Source: Burkholderiales bacterium
GTDB lineage: Bacteria > Pseudomonadota > Gammaproteobacteria > Burkholderiales > Ga0077523
Reading direction: 5' to 3'
DNA length: 64,000 nt
Assembly: GCA_019747905.1 (NCBI GenBank)
Contig: JAIEQG010000054.1
Span: 1-64,000 of the forward strand
The translations under genes and the position numbers were made by a program. Below the pieces are notes generated by a model that searched no databases, was not told the origin of the DNA, and was given only the letters and a program-made list of their open reading frames with translations. This document shows positions 35,899 through 44,547 of the stretch, in pieces (within the stretch, counting starts at the first letter, position 1; each line of letters starts with the position of its first letter).

Positions 35899-36813
35899 AT
35901 GACGATGGAAGAGTCGGAAGCACGGACGAGGAAGGCGCAGCGGCAGCGCCTCCGGCGCGCCCGCGAACGAGCTGTGTCATCTTACGACCACGCCGCCGTC
36001 GTGCCGGCGGAAGTGGGGCGCCGCATGCTGGAGCGGCTCGATCTCGTGCGCGTGCCGGAAGGGCCGATCCTCGATGCCGGTTGTGCGACGGGTGTGGTGA
36101 CGCGGCTCATCGCGCGACGGTTGCCGCGGACGCCGATCATCGCCATGGACCCTGCCGCGACGCTGGTCGGCCGCGCCCGCGCCGGCACGTCCGCCCTGGG
36201 GCGCCTCATCTCCCGCTGGCAGGGCGGCGCCGCCGGATGGATTGCCGGTGACCTCGACGCGTTGCCGATCCGGCCGCGCAGCCTGGCGATGGTGTGGTCG
36301 AACCTCGTGCTGCAGTGGCAGGCCGACCCCGCGGCGGCGTTCGCCGAGATGCACCGGGTGCTCAAGCCCGGCGGCCTGTTGATGTTCTCGACGCTGGGGC
36401 CCGACACCTTGAAGGAGCTGCGCAGCGCCGCCGCGCGCATCGGCGATGGACCGACCGTGCCACGCTTTCCCGACATGCACGATCTCGGTGACCTTCTGGT
36501 GCACGCAGGTTTCGCCGATCCGGTGATGGACATGGAGCTCATCACGCTCACGTTCGCCGACCCCGGCGCGTTGTTGCGCGATTTGAAGGAACAAGGATCG
36601 ATCGACACGCTCGTTGCCCCCGATCGCGGCCTGAAAGGGCGTCGCGTGCACGCGCGGTGGATCGAGGCGCTCGAGTCCGAGCGGCGCGCCGGCCTGATAC
36701 CTGCCACGTTCGAGGTTGTCTACGGGCACGCCTGGAAGCCCGAAAGTGCGCCGGCGGTCACCGCCGACGGCAACCACGTGATTCGCATTCACCGCCCCGG
36801 GCGACCGCGCTGA
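35899..36813 (+). CDS. bioC: Malonyl-ACP O-methyltransferase BioC
   Basis: SAM-dependent methyltransferase of 304 residues that esterifies malonyl-ACP to start pimelate synthesis for biotin. Motif I is ILDAGCATGVVT (about residues 58-69), with WSNLVLQW and GLLMFSTLGPDTLKEL as BioC-typical segments; the latter phrase is diagnostic. An Arg-rich N-terminal stretch of about 25 residues precedes the usual start. ATG 35905 is another possible start. No other bio gene is in the window. Confidence 0.92.
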   Translation: MTMEESEARTRKAQRQRLRRARERAVSSYDHAAVVPAEVGRRMLERLDLVRVPEGPILDAGCATGVVTRLIARRLPRTPIIAMDPAATLVGRARAGTSALGRLISRWQGGAAGWIAGDLDALPIRPRSLAMVWSNLVLQWQADPAAAFAEMHRVLKPGGLLMFSTLGPDTLKELRSAAARIGDGPTVPRFPDMHDLGDLLVHAGFADPVMDMELITLTFADPGALLRDLKEQGSIDTLVAPDRGLKGRRVHARWIEALESERRAGLIPATFEVVYGHAWKPESAPAVTADGNHVIRIHRPGRPR

Positions 36814-36876
36814 CGCCCGATCGAGAATCGCCTTGGACATAGCGGCGTTGGACGAAAACCGGTAGCGCACCTTGGC

Positions 36877-36906
36877 TTGCCTCTATGGAGAGGCCTGTGC
36901 TAGATT
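36877..36906 (+). promoter_or_regulatory. Candidate sigma-70 promoter for the oxidase cluster
   Basis: TTGCCT, an 18-base spacer and TAGATT lie 60 bases before the DUF2244 start codon, in the only sizeable gap upstream of the cox genes. Matches are moderate. Confidence 0.4.
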
Positions 36907-36966
36907 CGCCGGGCTTTTCGAAGGTCCTCCGGCTTCAAGCCGGCGGCCGGCATGAGGACTTGAGCG

Positions 36967-37434
36967 ATGCAGCCTGCGCAGGGTCGGTCCACCGATCGCA
37001 CGTTGGTGTTGAAGCGCAATTTGTCGTCGAGTTCGTCCGGTCGTCGCTGGTTCTTCGGTTCCATCGTTCTCGTTTCGTTCGGCATCGCAGCGGGGTGGGC
37101 ACTCAACGGTGCCTGGGTTGTGCTGCCGTTCGCGGGAATCGAGATGATGGTGCTGGGCGCCGCGCTGGTGGTATTCGAGCGGCATGTCGGAGACCGGGAG
37201 GCGATCACCATCGACGGCGATCGGGTGGTGGTAGAGCGCATCCGGATGGGGAGAACGGCAAGGCATGAATTCAGTCGCTACTGGGCCCAGGTGGTGGTAA
37301 CGCCGGGGTCCGGGCGCAACCACGGCGGCCTCGCGATGCGATCGCACGGCAGGCAGGTGGAGATCGGTGAGTACCTCACCGACGATCAGCGAGTGGCAGT
37401 GGCGGAAGAACTGCGCAGACGGCTCGGAACATGA
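36967..37434 (+). CDS. DUF2244 membrane protein
   Basis: Integral membrane protein of 155 residues with two close transmembrane segments (residues 28-46 and 50-69) and a soluble C-terminal domain with the WAQVVVTP and RQVEIGEYLTDDQR segments of DUF2244. Its function is unknown, but it regularly precedes coxB in Betaproteobacteria, so a role in oxidase assembly is likely by association. Its stop lies close to the coxB start region. Confidence 0.9.
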   Translation: MQPAQGRSTDRTLVLKRNLSSSSSGRRWFFGSIVLVSFGIAAGWALNGAWVVLPFAGIEMMVLGAALVVFERHVGDREAITIDGDRVVVERIRMGRTARHEFSRYWAQVVVTPGSGRNHGGLAMRSHGRQVEIGEYLTDDQRVAVAEELRRRLGT

Positions 37435-37442
37435 TGCGATTC

Positions 37443-37448
37443 AGGAGG
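37443..37448 (+). promoter_or_regulatory. Ribosome binding site of coxB
   Basis: A full AGGAGG lies 9 bases before ATG 37458 and decides this start over in-frame ATGs at 37431 and 37434. Confidence 0.8.
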
Positions 37449-37457
37449 CATAAGTGC

Positions 37458-38582
37458 ATGGCTAGTACGACGAAGAACTGGGTCACAGCCGTGGCCGCGG
37501 CCACCTGGGCGGGCAACGCAGCCGCCGGCAATCTGAACCTGCAGGAGCCGACGACCACTATCGCGGCGCAGATCTACAGCCTGCACACGTACATCATGGT
37601 GGTCTGCGTGGTGATCTTCGTGCTGGTGTTCGGCGCGATGTTCTACTCGATCTTCAAGCATCGGAAGTCGGTGGGTCACAAGGCCGCGCACTTCCATGAA
37701 AACACCACGGTGGAGATCATCTGGACGGTGATTCCGTTCCTGATCCTGCTCGGCATGGCCGCACCGGCGACCAAGACCATCCTCGCGATGAAGGACACGA
37801 GCAACGCCGACATCACCATCAAGGCCGTCGGCTACCAGTGGAAGTGGGGTTACGAATACGTGCGCGGCGAAGGCGATCTCGCCGGGGTGAGCGACGGCAT
37901 CCAGTTCTATTCGAACCTGTCCACCACCAAGGACCAGATCTACGACAAGTCGGTCAAGAAGAGCGAGAACTACCTGCTGGAAGTCGACAACCCGCTGGTG
38001 GTGCCGGTGGGAAAGAAGGTGCGCATCCTCACCACCGCCAACGACGTGATCCATGCCTTCTGGGTTCCGTCCTTCGGCGTCAAGCAGGATGCGATTCCCG
38101 GCTTCATCCGTGACACCTGGTTCACCGCCGAGCAGACCGGCGAGTTCCGCGGCCAGTGCGCCGAGCTCTGTGGCAAGGAACACGGCTTCATGCCGATCGT
38201 CGTCAAGGTAGTGACCGTGGACGAGTTCAAGGCCTGGGCCGCCAAGCAGGCCAAGGACACCGGGGCGCCTGCCGCAGAGACGGCCGCCGCTGCTCCCGCG
38301 CCGCAAGCCGCGCCGGAGAAGGTCGCCGCGGCCGGCGGCGCCGCCGACGGCAAGAAGACCTTCGAGGGTGCGTGTGCGGCCTGTCACATGACCGGCGTCG
38401 CCGGCGCTCCGAAAGTGGGCGAAAAGGCGGCCTGGGCGCCGCGTCTCGCACAGGGCAAGGACGCGCTTTACGAGCACGCGATCAAGGGTAAGGGTGTCAT
38501 GCCCCCCAAGGGTGGCAATGCCGCGCTGTCCGACGGCGAAGTGAAGGCCGCCGTCGATCACATGGTCAGCCTCTCCAAGTAA
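37458..38582 (+). CDS. coxB: Cytochrome c oxidase subunit II with fused cytochrome c domain
   Basis: Subunit II of an aa3/caa3-type oxidase (374 residues). A signal peptide (ending NAAA) is followed by two membrane helices (about 35-58 and 80-100) and the cupredoxin domain, whose CuA ligands are in CAELCGKEHGFM. After an Ala/Pro linker (about 265-285) comes a class I cytochrome c domain with the haem motif CAACH and the distal methionine in GVMPPKGG. The haem domain means electrons can enter directly from membrane or periplasmic donors. It heads a long oxidase operon. Confidence 0.95.
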   Translation: MASTTKNWVTAVAAATWAGNAAAGNLNLQEPTTTIAAQIYSLHTYIMVVCVVIFVLVFGAMFYSIFKHRKSVGHKAAHFHENTTVEIIWTVIPFLILLGMAAPATKTILAMKDTSNADITIKAVGYQWKWGYEYVRGEGDLAGVSDGIQFYSNLSTTKDQIYDKSVKKSENYLLEVDNPLVVPVGKKVRILTTANDVIHAFWVPSFGVKQDAIPGFIRDTWFTAEQTGEFRGQCAELCGKEHGFMPIVVKVVTVDEFKAWAAKQAKDTGAPAAETAAAAPAPQAAPEKVAAAGGAADGKKTFEGACAACHMTGVAGAPKVGEKAAWAPRLAQGKDALYEHAIKGKGVMPPKGGNAALSDGEVKAAVDHMVSLSK

Positions 38583-38637
38583 TCAGCGCGCCGCCACTCA
38601 GGCGGTCAGTCGCGTTTCACCGATCAGGAGTTCGCAC

Positions 38638-40218
38638 ATGGAAGCTGTTCACGGTCACGAACACGGTCACGATCACGCTCACTATCCGGGCGGGATCATG
38701 CGCTGGATCACGACGACCAACCACAAGGACATCGGGACCCTGTACCTGTGGTTCAGCTTCGCCATGTTCATCACCGGCGGCCTGCTGGCACTCGGTATCC
38801 GGGCCGAACTGTTCCAGCCCGGCATGCAGGTGTGGCGCCCCGAGTTCTTCAACCAGCTCACCACCATGCACGGCCTCATCATGGTGTTCGGCGCCATCAT
38901 GCCGGCGTTCGTCGGCTTCGCGAACTGGCAGGTACCGATGATGATCGGCGCGCCCGACATGGCATTCGCGCGCATGAACAACTTCAGCTTCTGGCTGCTG
39001 CCGCCCGCGGCGCTGCTGCTGGTGGTGTCGTTCTTCGTTCCCGGGGGTGCCACCGGTGCCGGCTGGACGCTCTACGCGCCGCTGTCGGTGCAGCAGGGCA
39101 TGGGCATGGACATGGCGATCTTCGCGGTTCACATCATGGGCGCGTCGTCGATCATGGGGTCGATCAACATCATCACCACGATTCTCAACATGCGCGCCCC
39201 GGGCATGACGCTCATGAAGATGCCGCTGTTCGTGTGGACGTGGCTGATCACGGCCTACCTCCTGATCGCGGTGATGCCGGTGCTCGCAGGTGCGGTGACG
39301 ATGCTGCTCACCGACCGCCACTTCGACACCCACTTCTTCAACGCCGCCGGCGGCGGTGACCCGGTCCTGTACCAGCACGTGTTCTGGTTCTTCGGGCACC
39401 CCGAGGTCTACATCATGATCCTGCCGGCTTTCGGCATCGTGTCGCAGGTGCTCCCGGCCTTCGCGCGGAAGCCGCTGTTCGGCTATTCCTCGATGGTGTA
39501 CGCCACTGCGTCGATCGCGATCCTGTCCTTCATCGTCTGGGCGCACCACATGTTCACGGTCGGCATGCCGGCCGCCGGCCAGCTCTTCTTCATGTACGCG
39601 ACGATGCTGATCGCGGTGCCCACGGGCGTGAAGGTGTTCAACTGGATCGCCACGATGTGGCGGGGCTCCATGACGTTCGAGACGCCCATGCTGTTCTCCG
39701 TGGGCTTCCTGTTCGTGTTCACCATGGGCGGCTTCACCGGCCTGATCCTGGCGATCACGCCGGTGGACATCCAGTTGCAGGATACGTACTACGTGGTCGC
39801 GCACTTCCACTACGTGCTCGTAGCCGGATCGCTCTTCGCGATCTTCTCCGGCATCTACTTCTGGCTGCCGAAGTGGACCGGCCACATGTACGACGAGACG
39901 CTCGGCAAGTGGCACTTCTGGCTGTCGATCATCTTCTTCAACGTCACGTTCTTCGTGATGCACTTCCTCGGGCTGGCCGGCATGCCGCGCCGTGTTCCCG
40001 ACTATGCGCAGCAGTTCGCGGACTTCAACATGATCGCGTCGATCGGCGCCTTCGGCTTCGGGCTCACGCAGCTGCTGTTCTTCTACATCGTCGTGAAGTG
40101 CATCAAGGGCGGTGAGAAGGCCCCGGCGAAACCGTGGGAAGGGGCCGACAGCCTCGAGTGGACGCTGCCCTCGCCGGCGCCGTACCACAGCTTCGAAACC
40201 CCGCCCATCGTCAAGTAA
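38638..40218 (+). CDS. coxA: Cytochrome c oxidase subunit I
   Basis: Catalytic subunit (526 residues, 12 membrane helices) carrying haem a and the haem a3-CuB centre that reduces oxygen. The helix VI motif FGHPEVY includes the CuB histidine, the cross-linked tyrosine and the D-channel glutamate that define type A1 oxidases. HHMF supplies the two further CuB histidines, and VAHFHYVL carries the haem ligands. A His-rich N-terminal stretch (HGHEHGHDHAH) precedes the first helix. It lies between coxB and a small assembly gene. Confidence 0.97.
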   Translation: MEAVHGHEHGHDHAHYPGGIMRWITTTNHKDIGTLYLWFSFAMFITGGLLALGIRAELFQPGMQVWRPEFFNQLTTMHGLIMVFGAIMPAFVGFANWQVPMMIGAPDMAFARMNNFSFWLLPPAALLLVVSFFVPGGATGAGWTLYAPLSVQQGMGMDMAIFAVHIMGASSIMGSINIITTILNMRAPGMTLMKMPLFVWTWLITAYLLIAVMPVLAGAVTMLLTDRHFDTHFFNAAGGGDPVLYQHVFWFFGHPEVYIMILPAFGIVSQVLPAFARKPLFGYSSMVYATASIAILSFIVWAHHMFTVGMPAAGQLFFMYATMLIAVPTGVKVFNWIATMWRGSMTFETPMLFSVGFLFVFTMGGFTGLILAITPVDIQLQDTYYVVAHFHYVLVAGSLFAIFSGIYFWLPKWTGHMYDETLGKWHFWLSIIFFNVTFFVMHFLGLAGMPRRVPDYAQQFADFNMIASIGAFGFGLTQLLFFYIVVKCIKGGEKAPAKPWEGADSLEWTLPSPAPYHSFETPPIVK

Positions 40219-40241
40219 CGCCGGGTTCCTCAGTGCCCAGC

Positions 40242-40358
40242 ATGGCCGCAGCGCAGGACTCGAGAGCAGCCGGCAAGACGCGCACCGTCTTGCTGCTGCT
40301 GTCCATCGTCGCGGTGTTCTTTGTCGGCATCTTCGTGCGGCGCTGGCTGTGGGCCTGA
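40242..40358 (+). CDS. Cytochrome oxidase small assembly protein
   Basis: Single-helix membrane protein of 38 residues: a polar N-terminus, a helix (about residues 14-32) and a basic-aromatic end RRWLWA. Small proteins of this type lie between coxA and ctaG in Betaproteobacteria and are annotated as oxidase assembly factors; direct evidence for function is limited. ATG 40242 is preceded by an in-frame GTG at 40233. The stop overlaps the ctaG start region. Confidence 0.75.
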   Translation: MAAAQDSRAAGKTRTVLLLLSIVAVFFVGIFVRRWLWA

Positions 40359-40918
40359 ATACCGAGAACGCGCGCACGCTGCGCAAGCTCGCCGTCGTGG
40401 CCGTGGCCATGTTCGGCTTCGGTTTCGCGTTGGTGCCGTTCTACAAGAAGATCTGCGAGGTCACCGGTCTCAACGACCTGCAGAAGGCCGACACGGTCGT
40501 CAACACGCAGGTGGATGCGTCACGCACCGTGGTGCTGGAGCTCGATGCCAATACCCGCAACGAGTTGCCCTGGGCGTTCCGGCCCACCGAGCGGTCGGTC
40601 AAGGTGCATCCCGGCCAGCTCGTCCAGATCACCTATGAAGTCCGCAACGATTCGGACGAAGCGGTGACCGGGCAGGCGATCCCGAGCTACGGTCCGCGCC
40701 TCGCCGAGCAATACTTCCGCAAGCTCGACTGCTTCTGCTTCGCCAAGCAGGAACTGAAGCCGCGCGAAGTGCGCCGCATGCCGGTGACGTTCGTCGTCCA
40801 TCCGGACCTGCCGTCGGACGTCGCGACGGTCACGCTTTCGTACACGTTCTTCCGCGTGGAAGGCCCGACCAAGCCGGCCGCAGCGCGCACCGATATCGGA
40901 GCACGGCCGGCCTCCTGA
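40349..40918 (+). CDS. ctaG: Cytochrome c oxidase assembly protein CtaG/Cox11
   Basis: Copper chaperone that delivers Cu(I) to the CuB site of subunit I. The 189-residue protein has one N-terminal membrane helix (about 14-32) and a periplasmic immunoglobulin-like domain with the copper-binding CFCF motif near residue 130, preceded by YFRKLD. GTG 40349 starts inside the small upstream gene. The family ending LSYTFFRVEG is present. Confidence 0.95.
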   Translation: MGLNTENARTLRKLAVVAVAMFGFGFALVPFYKKICEVTGLNDLQKADTVVNTQVDASRTVVLELDANTRNELPWAFRPTERSVKVHPGQLVQITYEVRNDSDEAVTGQAIPSYGPRLAEQYFRKLDCFCFAKQELKPREVRRMPVTFVVHPDLPSDVATVTLSYTFFRVEGPTKPAAARTDIGARPAS

Positions 40919-40959
40919 CGGAAGCGCCGCCAGCAAGACACCAGAGGGGAGTCACAACG

Positions 40960-41811
40960 ATGCAGCAAGCCCATTCGTCCTACTACATTCCGCAGCCGTC
41001 CACCTGGCCAATCATCGGGGCTACTGCCTTGCTGTTCATGGGCTTCGGCGCGGCGCTCACCATGAACGATCTCGGGGCCGGCCCGTGGCTGCTGCTGGTC
41101 GGGTTCGCGATCCTCGTCTACCTGCTGTTCGGATGGTTCGGGCAGGTCGCGGGGGAAAGTGAAAAGGGCACGTACAACGCGCAGGTGGACCTGTCGTTCC
41201 GATGGGGCATGAGCTGGTTCATCTTCTCCGAGGTGATGTTCTTCGCCGCCTTCTTCGGCGCGCTGTTCTACGTACGCATCCTCTCGGTGCCCGATCTCGG
41301 CCACGGCGCCTCGGGCGAGTTCCTGTGGCCCGGCTTCACGCCGAAGTGGCCGGTTTCCGGTCCCGGCATCGAAGAGACCTTCACGCCGATGGGCGCGTGG
41401 GGCATTCCGGCGATCAACACCCTGATCCTGCTCACCTCGGGTGCCACCGTGACCTGGGCCCACTGGGGTCTCGTCAAGAACAACCGTTCCCAGCTGATCC
41501 TCGGGCTGATCCTGACCATCGCGCTCGGCCTCGTGTTCCTGTTCCTGCAGGGCTACGAGTACTACCACGCCTACCACGAGCTCAACCTCAACCTGACGAT
41601 GGGTGCCTACGGCGCCACCTTCTTCATGTTGACGGGCTTCCACGGCTTCCACGTCACCATGGGCACGATCATGCTGATCGTGATCCTCGGCCGCTCCATA
41701 GCAGGTCACTTCAAGCCGGAGCACCACTTCGGCTTCGAAGGAGTCGCGTGGTACTGGCACTTCGTGGATGTGGTCTGGCTGCTGCTTTTCGTTCTCGTTT
41801 ACTGGCTCTGA
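40960..41811 (+). CDS. coxC: Cytochrome c oxidase subunit III
   Basis: Seven-helix membrane subunit of the oxidase (283 residues). It shows FRWGMSWFIFSEVMFFAAFF and the C-terminal FHGFHVTMGTI and GVAWYWHFVDVVWLLLF segments that define the family. It stabilises subunit I and its proton uptake. An AGAGGGGAG ribosome binding site precedes ATG 40960. A strong intrinsic terminator lies about 70 bases after the stop, so the first part of the oxidase operon ends here. Confidence 0.97.
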   Translation: MQQAHSSYYIPQPSTWPIIGATALLFMGFGAALTMNDLGAGPWLLLVGFAILVYLLFGWFGQVAGESEKGTYNAQVDLSFRWGMSWFIFSEVMFFAAFFGALFYVRILSVPDLGHGASGEFLWPGFTPKWPVSGPGIEETFTPMGAWGIPAINTLILLTSGATVTWAHWGLVKNNRSQLILGLILTIALGLVFLFLQGYEYYHAYHELNLNLTMGAYGATFFMLTGFHGFHVTMGTIMLIVILGRSIAGHFKPEHHFGFEGVAWYWHFVDVVWLLLFVLVYWL

Positions 41812-41881
41812 AGACGGAGCGTCCCCAGAATAACAAGGGTGGAGGAGAAGCCTCTCCGTCAGAGGGAGGTCGAAAAGATCG

Positions 41882-41914
41882 CGCCGCACGGCAGCACTGT
41901 GCGGCGATTTTTTT
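41882..41914 (+). terminator. Intrinsic terminator after coxC
   Basis: CGCCGCAC pairs with GTGCGGCG across a 9-base loop and is followed by seven T. It ends the coxB-coxC unit. Confidence 0.92.
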
Positions 41915-41924
41915 GTCAGTGTCG

Positions 41925-41990
41925 CCGGGCCGTCCCAAGACGCTGACGCGCCCCCTCGGGGGGCAGCGACCGCAGGAAGCGTGGGGGCAG
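41925..41990 (-). repeat. Family III repeat between coxC and the DUF2909 gene
   Basis: On the minus strand it reads GCCCCCACGC, then a CGCTGCCCCCCGAGGGGGCG core, then CTTGGGACGGCCCGGCG and ends ACACTGAC. This matches 7123-7202 closely. It lies just beyond the coxC terminator. Confidence 0.75.
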
Positions 41991-41997
41991 TTGTATC

Positions 41998-42192
41998 CTA
42001 GCGGCTCGGTGGAATGAGGCCGAACCAGTAGGCGGCCATGAGCAGCAGGAACAGCGACACCGAGAACGCGACGCGCAGCGTCAACGCTTTCACCGTGCGC
42101 TGGCCCGTGCCCTTGTCCTTCATCAGGTAGTAGAGGGCGGACCCGAGGCTGCCGAGAATCAGCACCAGGAACGCGATGACGACGATCTTCAT
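41998..42192 (-). CDS. Twin transmembrane protein (DUF2909)
   Basis: Small protein of 64 residues with two membrane helices (residues 2-24 and 40-60) linked by a basic loop (KDKGTGQRTVK). It is read opposite to the cox genes and sits between coxC and surf1, its standard place in Betaproteobacteria. Function is unknown; an oxidase-related role is inferred only from context. Confidence 0.85.
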   Translation of the reverse strand: MKIVVIAFLVLILGSLGSALYYLMKDKGTGQRTVKALTLRVAFSVSLFLLLMAAYWFGLIPPSR

Positions 42193-42264
42193 GAGGAACC
42201 GGTCGGAAGCGATGATCGAGTGTATCGGAAGGACCTGTGCCCGACCAATGAGGCGTTCCTGATC

Positions 42265-42984
42265 GTGCGGCTCGCGTTTCGACCTAGGCTCGGTCTCACG
42301 CTGATCGCGCTTGCAGGGCTGGGCCTCACCGTGTCGGCCTGCTTGTGGCAATACGGTCGCGGGCAGGAGAAAGACCGGATTGCCGCGCGCATGGCGAGCG
42401 ACGATGCCGGCGCACGCATCGAACTCGGCGCGCAGCCGGTGGATGAGGCAGCGGTGCAGTTTCGGCGCGTGAGCGCTCGCGGCGAGTTCCTCGCCGAGGC
42501 GCTCGTTCTTCTCGACAACCAGGTCCGGGGGGCTACGCCGGGATACGTGGTGTTCATGCCGTTGCGCATCGCCGGCACGCCGATGCACGTCCTGGTCAAG
42601 CGCGGCTGGCTCGCTGCCCCGCAGGATCGCACGCTTGAGCCCGCGGTGCGCACGCCATCGGGCGAGATCACCGTCGAAGGGCTCGCGCTGCCGCCGAACT
42701 CGAAGTTCCTCGAACTGTCTTCCGCTACGCACGCCGGTCGCGTCTGGCAGAACGTGACGCTCGAGAGGATTGCCGCCGCGACCCGACTCGATTTCCAGCC
42801 GCTCATCCTGGAACAGGCGAGCGTTCTGGACGACGGCCTCGAGCGCGCATGGCCCAAGCCCGCGAGCGGTTCGGCGAAACATTACGGCTACGCGTTCCAG
42901 TGGGGCGCGATGGCCATCCTGATCGTGGTCTTTTTCGTGGTCCTTCATGTCCGAGCAAAACCCCAAACGCCGCCCGCGGCGTGA
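42265..42984 (+). CDS. surf1: SURF1-family cytochrome oxidase biogenesis protein
   Basis: Membrane protein of 239 residues with one helix at each end (about 10-28 and 212-230) and a periplasmic middle domain. SURF1 proteins help insert haem a into subunit I. The family strands WQYGRGQEKD, FLLDNQV-like LVLLDNQVRG, and RGWL are visible. GTG 42265 was preferred to GTG 42220 because GAGG lies before it and the helix follows directly. It overlaps the next gene by 38 bases. Confidence 0.9.
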   Translation: MRLAFRPRLGLTLIALAGLGLTVSACLWQYGRGQEKDRIAARMASDDAGARIELGAQPVDEAAVQFRRVSARGEFLAEALVLLDNQVRGATPGYVVFMPLRIAGTPMHVLVKRGWLAAPQDRTLEPAVRTPSGEITVEGLALPPNSKFLELSSATHAGRVWQNVTLERIAAATRLDFQPLILEQASVLDDGLERAWPKPASGSAKHYGYAFQWGAMAILIVVFFVVLHVRAKPQTPPAA

Positions 42985-43528
42985 GTTGTGGCTGCTGTTG
43001 CTGGTGACGATCGCACCGATCGTCCTGTCCTACTTCGCCTACTACGTCTGGCGCCCCTCGCGTTTCAAGAACTACGGGGAGTTGATCGCCCCGACCCCGC
43101 TTGCGGGCGTTGCCGCCGCGCCGGACGGTACGGCGCCGCCGTTCGACGCCGAGGGTCTGAAGGGTCGTTGGGTGCTGGTCATGATCGATTCCGGCGATTG
43201 TCCCGCACCGTGCCGCGACAAGCTCTGGCAGATGCGCCAGTTGCGCCTGACCCAGGGTAAGGACCAGGAGCGCGTCGCGCGCGCGTGGTTGGTCGACGAC
43301 GACGCCCGGCCCGCGCCGGACGTACTCAAGGACTATGACGGCACGATCGTGGTGTCCGCCAAGGCCAGCCCACTGATCGGCAAGCTGCCTGCCGATCGTT
43401 CGCTGCGCGACCACCTGTTTCTGGTGGATCCGCTCGGCAACCTGATGATGCGTTTCCCGAAGGATGCCGATCCGAACCGCATCAAGAAGGATCTCACGCA
43501 CCTGATGAAGGTATCGAGGATCGGTTGA
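42947..43528 (+). CDS. SCO-like cytochrome oxidase assembly transmembrane protein
   Basis: Protein of 193 residues with one N-terminal helix (about 13-33) and a thioredoxin-like periplasmic domain. In place of the SCO CxxxC site it has DCPAPC, and the later LFLVDPLGNLMMRFP strand is SCO-like. In Betaproteobacteria this gene always lies between surf1 and ctaA. It may reduce or hand copper to CuA or keep thiols reduced; this is inferred. The start overlaps surf1 and the stop overlaps ctaA. Confidence 0.82.
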   Translation: MSEQNPKRRPRRELWLLLLVTIAPIVLSYFAYYVWRPSRFKNYGELIAPTPLAGVAAAPDGTAPPFDAEGLKGRWVLVMIDSGDCPAPCRDKLWQMRQLRLTQGKDQERVARAWLVDDDARPAPDVLKDYDGTIVVSAKASPLIGKLPADRSLRDHLFLVDPLGNLMMRFPKDADPNRIKKDLTHLMKVSRIG

Positions 43529-44526
43529 TGGACATCGTGCGGATCTTCCGGTGGATGGTGCGGGCCGCCCTCGCGCTCGCTTTCGTGGTGGTCGTTTTCG
43601 GGGCGTTCGTGCGGTTGTCCGACGCTGGCCTCGGTTGCCCCGACTGGCCCGGGTGCTACGGTCACGTCTCGGTGCCCGGTTCGGAGGCAGCCCTCGCGCG
43701 CGCGCTGGAGCGCTTTCCTGGCAGCGTGGTCGAAACGCGCAAGGCGTGGATCGAGATGATCCACCGCTACCTCGCGGGGGCCCTTGGCATCCTGGTGCTC
43801 GCCATCGCCGTGCTGGCGTGGCGCCACCGCATCAAGCTCCGGCAATCGCCGGTGCTGCCGACCGCCATGGTGGCGCTCATCGTGGTGCAGGCACTGTTCG
43901 GCATGTGGACGGTGACACTCAAGCTGATGCCGCTCGTCGTGACGCTGCATCTGTTGGGCGGGATGACCACACTTGCACTGCTCGCGTGGCTGGCGGCACG
44001 CCAGCACCCGTCGCACGGCTCGCGTCACGCCATCGAACCGGAACGGCCGCGAGTCCGGCGCTGGGCGGCGATCGGCCTCGCCGTGCTGGCCATGCAGATC
44101 GCGCTGGGCGGCTGGGTCAGCACGAATTACGCGGGGATGGCGTGCACCGACGTCCCGCTCTGTCACGGCACCGTGCTGCCGTCGATGGACTTCGGCCATG
44201 GTTTCTCCCTGTGGCGCGAACTCGGCGTGACCGCCGCGGGCACGCCGCTTTCGAACGAGGCGCTGAACGCGATCCAATGGGCCCATCGCATCGGGGCCAT
44301 CGCCACGGTCGGCGTACTGGCCCTGGTCGGCCTGCTGACGCTGGTCGTACGGAGCGTGCGGCCGTTCGGCGTGGCGGTGGTCGTCCTGGCGCTGCTCCAG
44401 GCGGGCATCGGTATCGCCAACGTGGTCCATGTCCTGCCGGTCCCGCTGGCGGTGGCCCACAATGCGGGGGCCGCGTTGTTACTGGTGACCCTCGTGATGC
44501 TAAACTTTCGGGCTAGGCCCAACTAG
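43528..44526 (+). CDS. ctaA: Haem A synthase (COX15/CtaA)
   Basis: Eight-helix membrane enzyme (332 residues) that oxidises the C8 methyl group of haem O to make haem A. The haem-binding histidines lie in EMIHRYLAG, VTLHLLGG, QWAHRIGA and AVAHNAGA, and the CPDWPGCYG and CTDVPLCHG loops give cysteine pairs. ATG 43528 follows the previous stop as TGATG. It acts on the product of CtaB encoded next. Confidence 0.96.
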   Translation: MDIVRIFRWMVRAALALAFVVVVFGAFVRLSDAGLGCPDWPGCYGHVSVPGSEAALARALERFPGSVVETRKAWIEMIHRYLAGALGILVLAIAVLAWRHRIKLRQSPVLPTAMVALIVVQALFGMWTVTLKLMPLVVTLHLLGGMTTLALLAWLAARQHPSHGSRHAIEPERPRVRRWAAIGLAVLAMQIALGGWVSTNYAGMACTDVPLCHGTVLPSMDFGHGFSLWRELGVTAAGTPLSNEALNAIQWAHRIGAIATVGVLALVGLLTLVVRSVRPFGVAVVVLALLQAGIGIANVVHVLPVPLAVAHNAGAALLLVTLVMLNFRARPN

Positions 44527-44547
44527 GCCCCGCGCCCGGAGTTCTGA

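Noticed and set aside
41711-41938. 75-codon minus-strand frame after coxC
   Set aside because: It spans the coxC 3' end and its terminator hairpin; no similarity or ribosome binding site.
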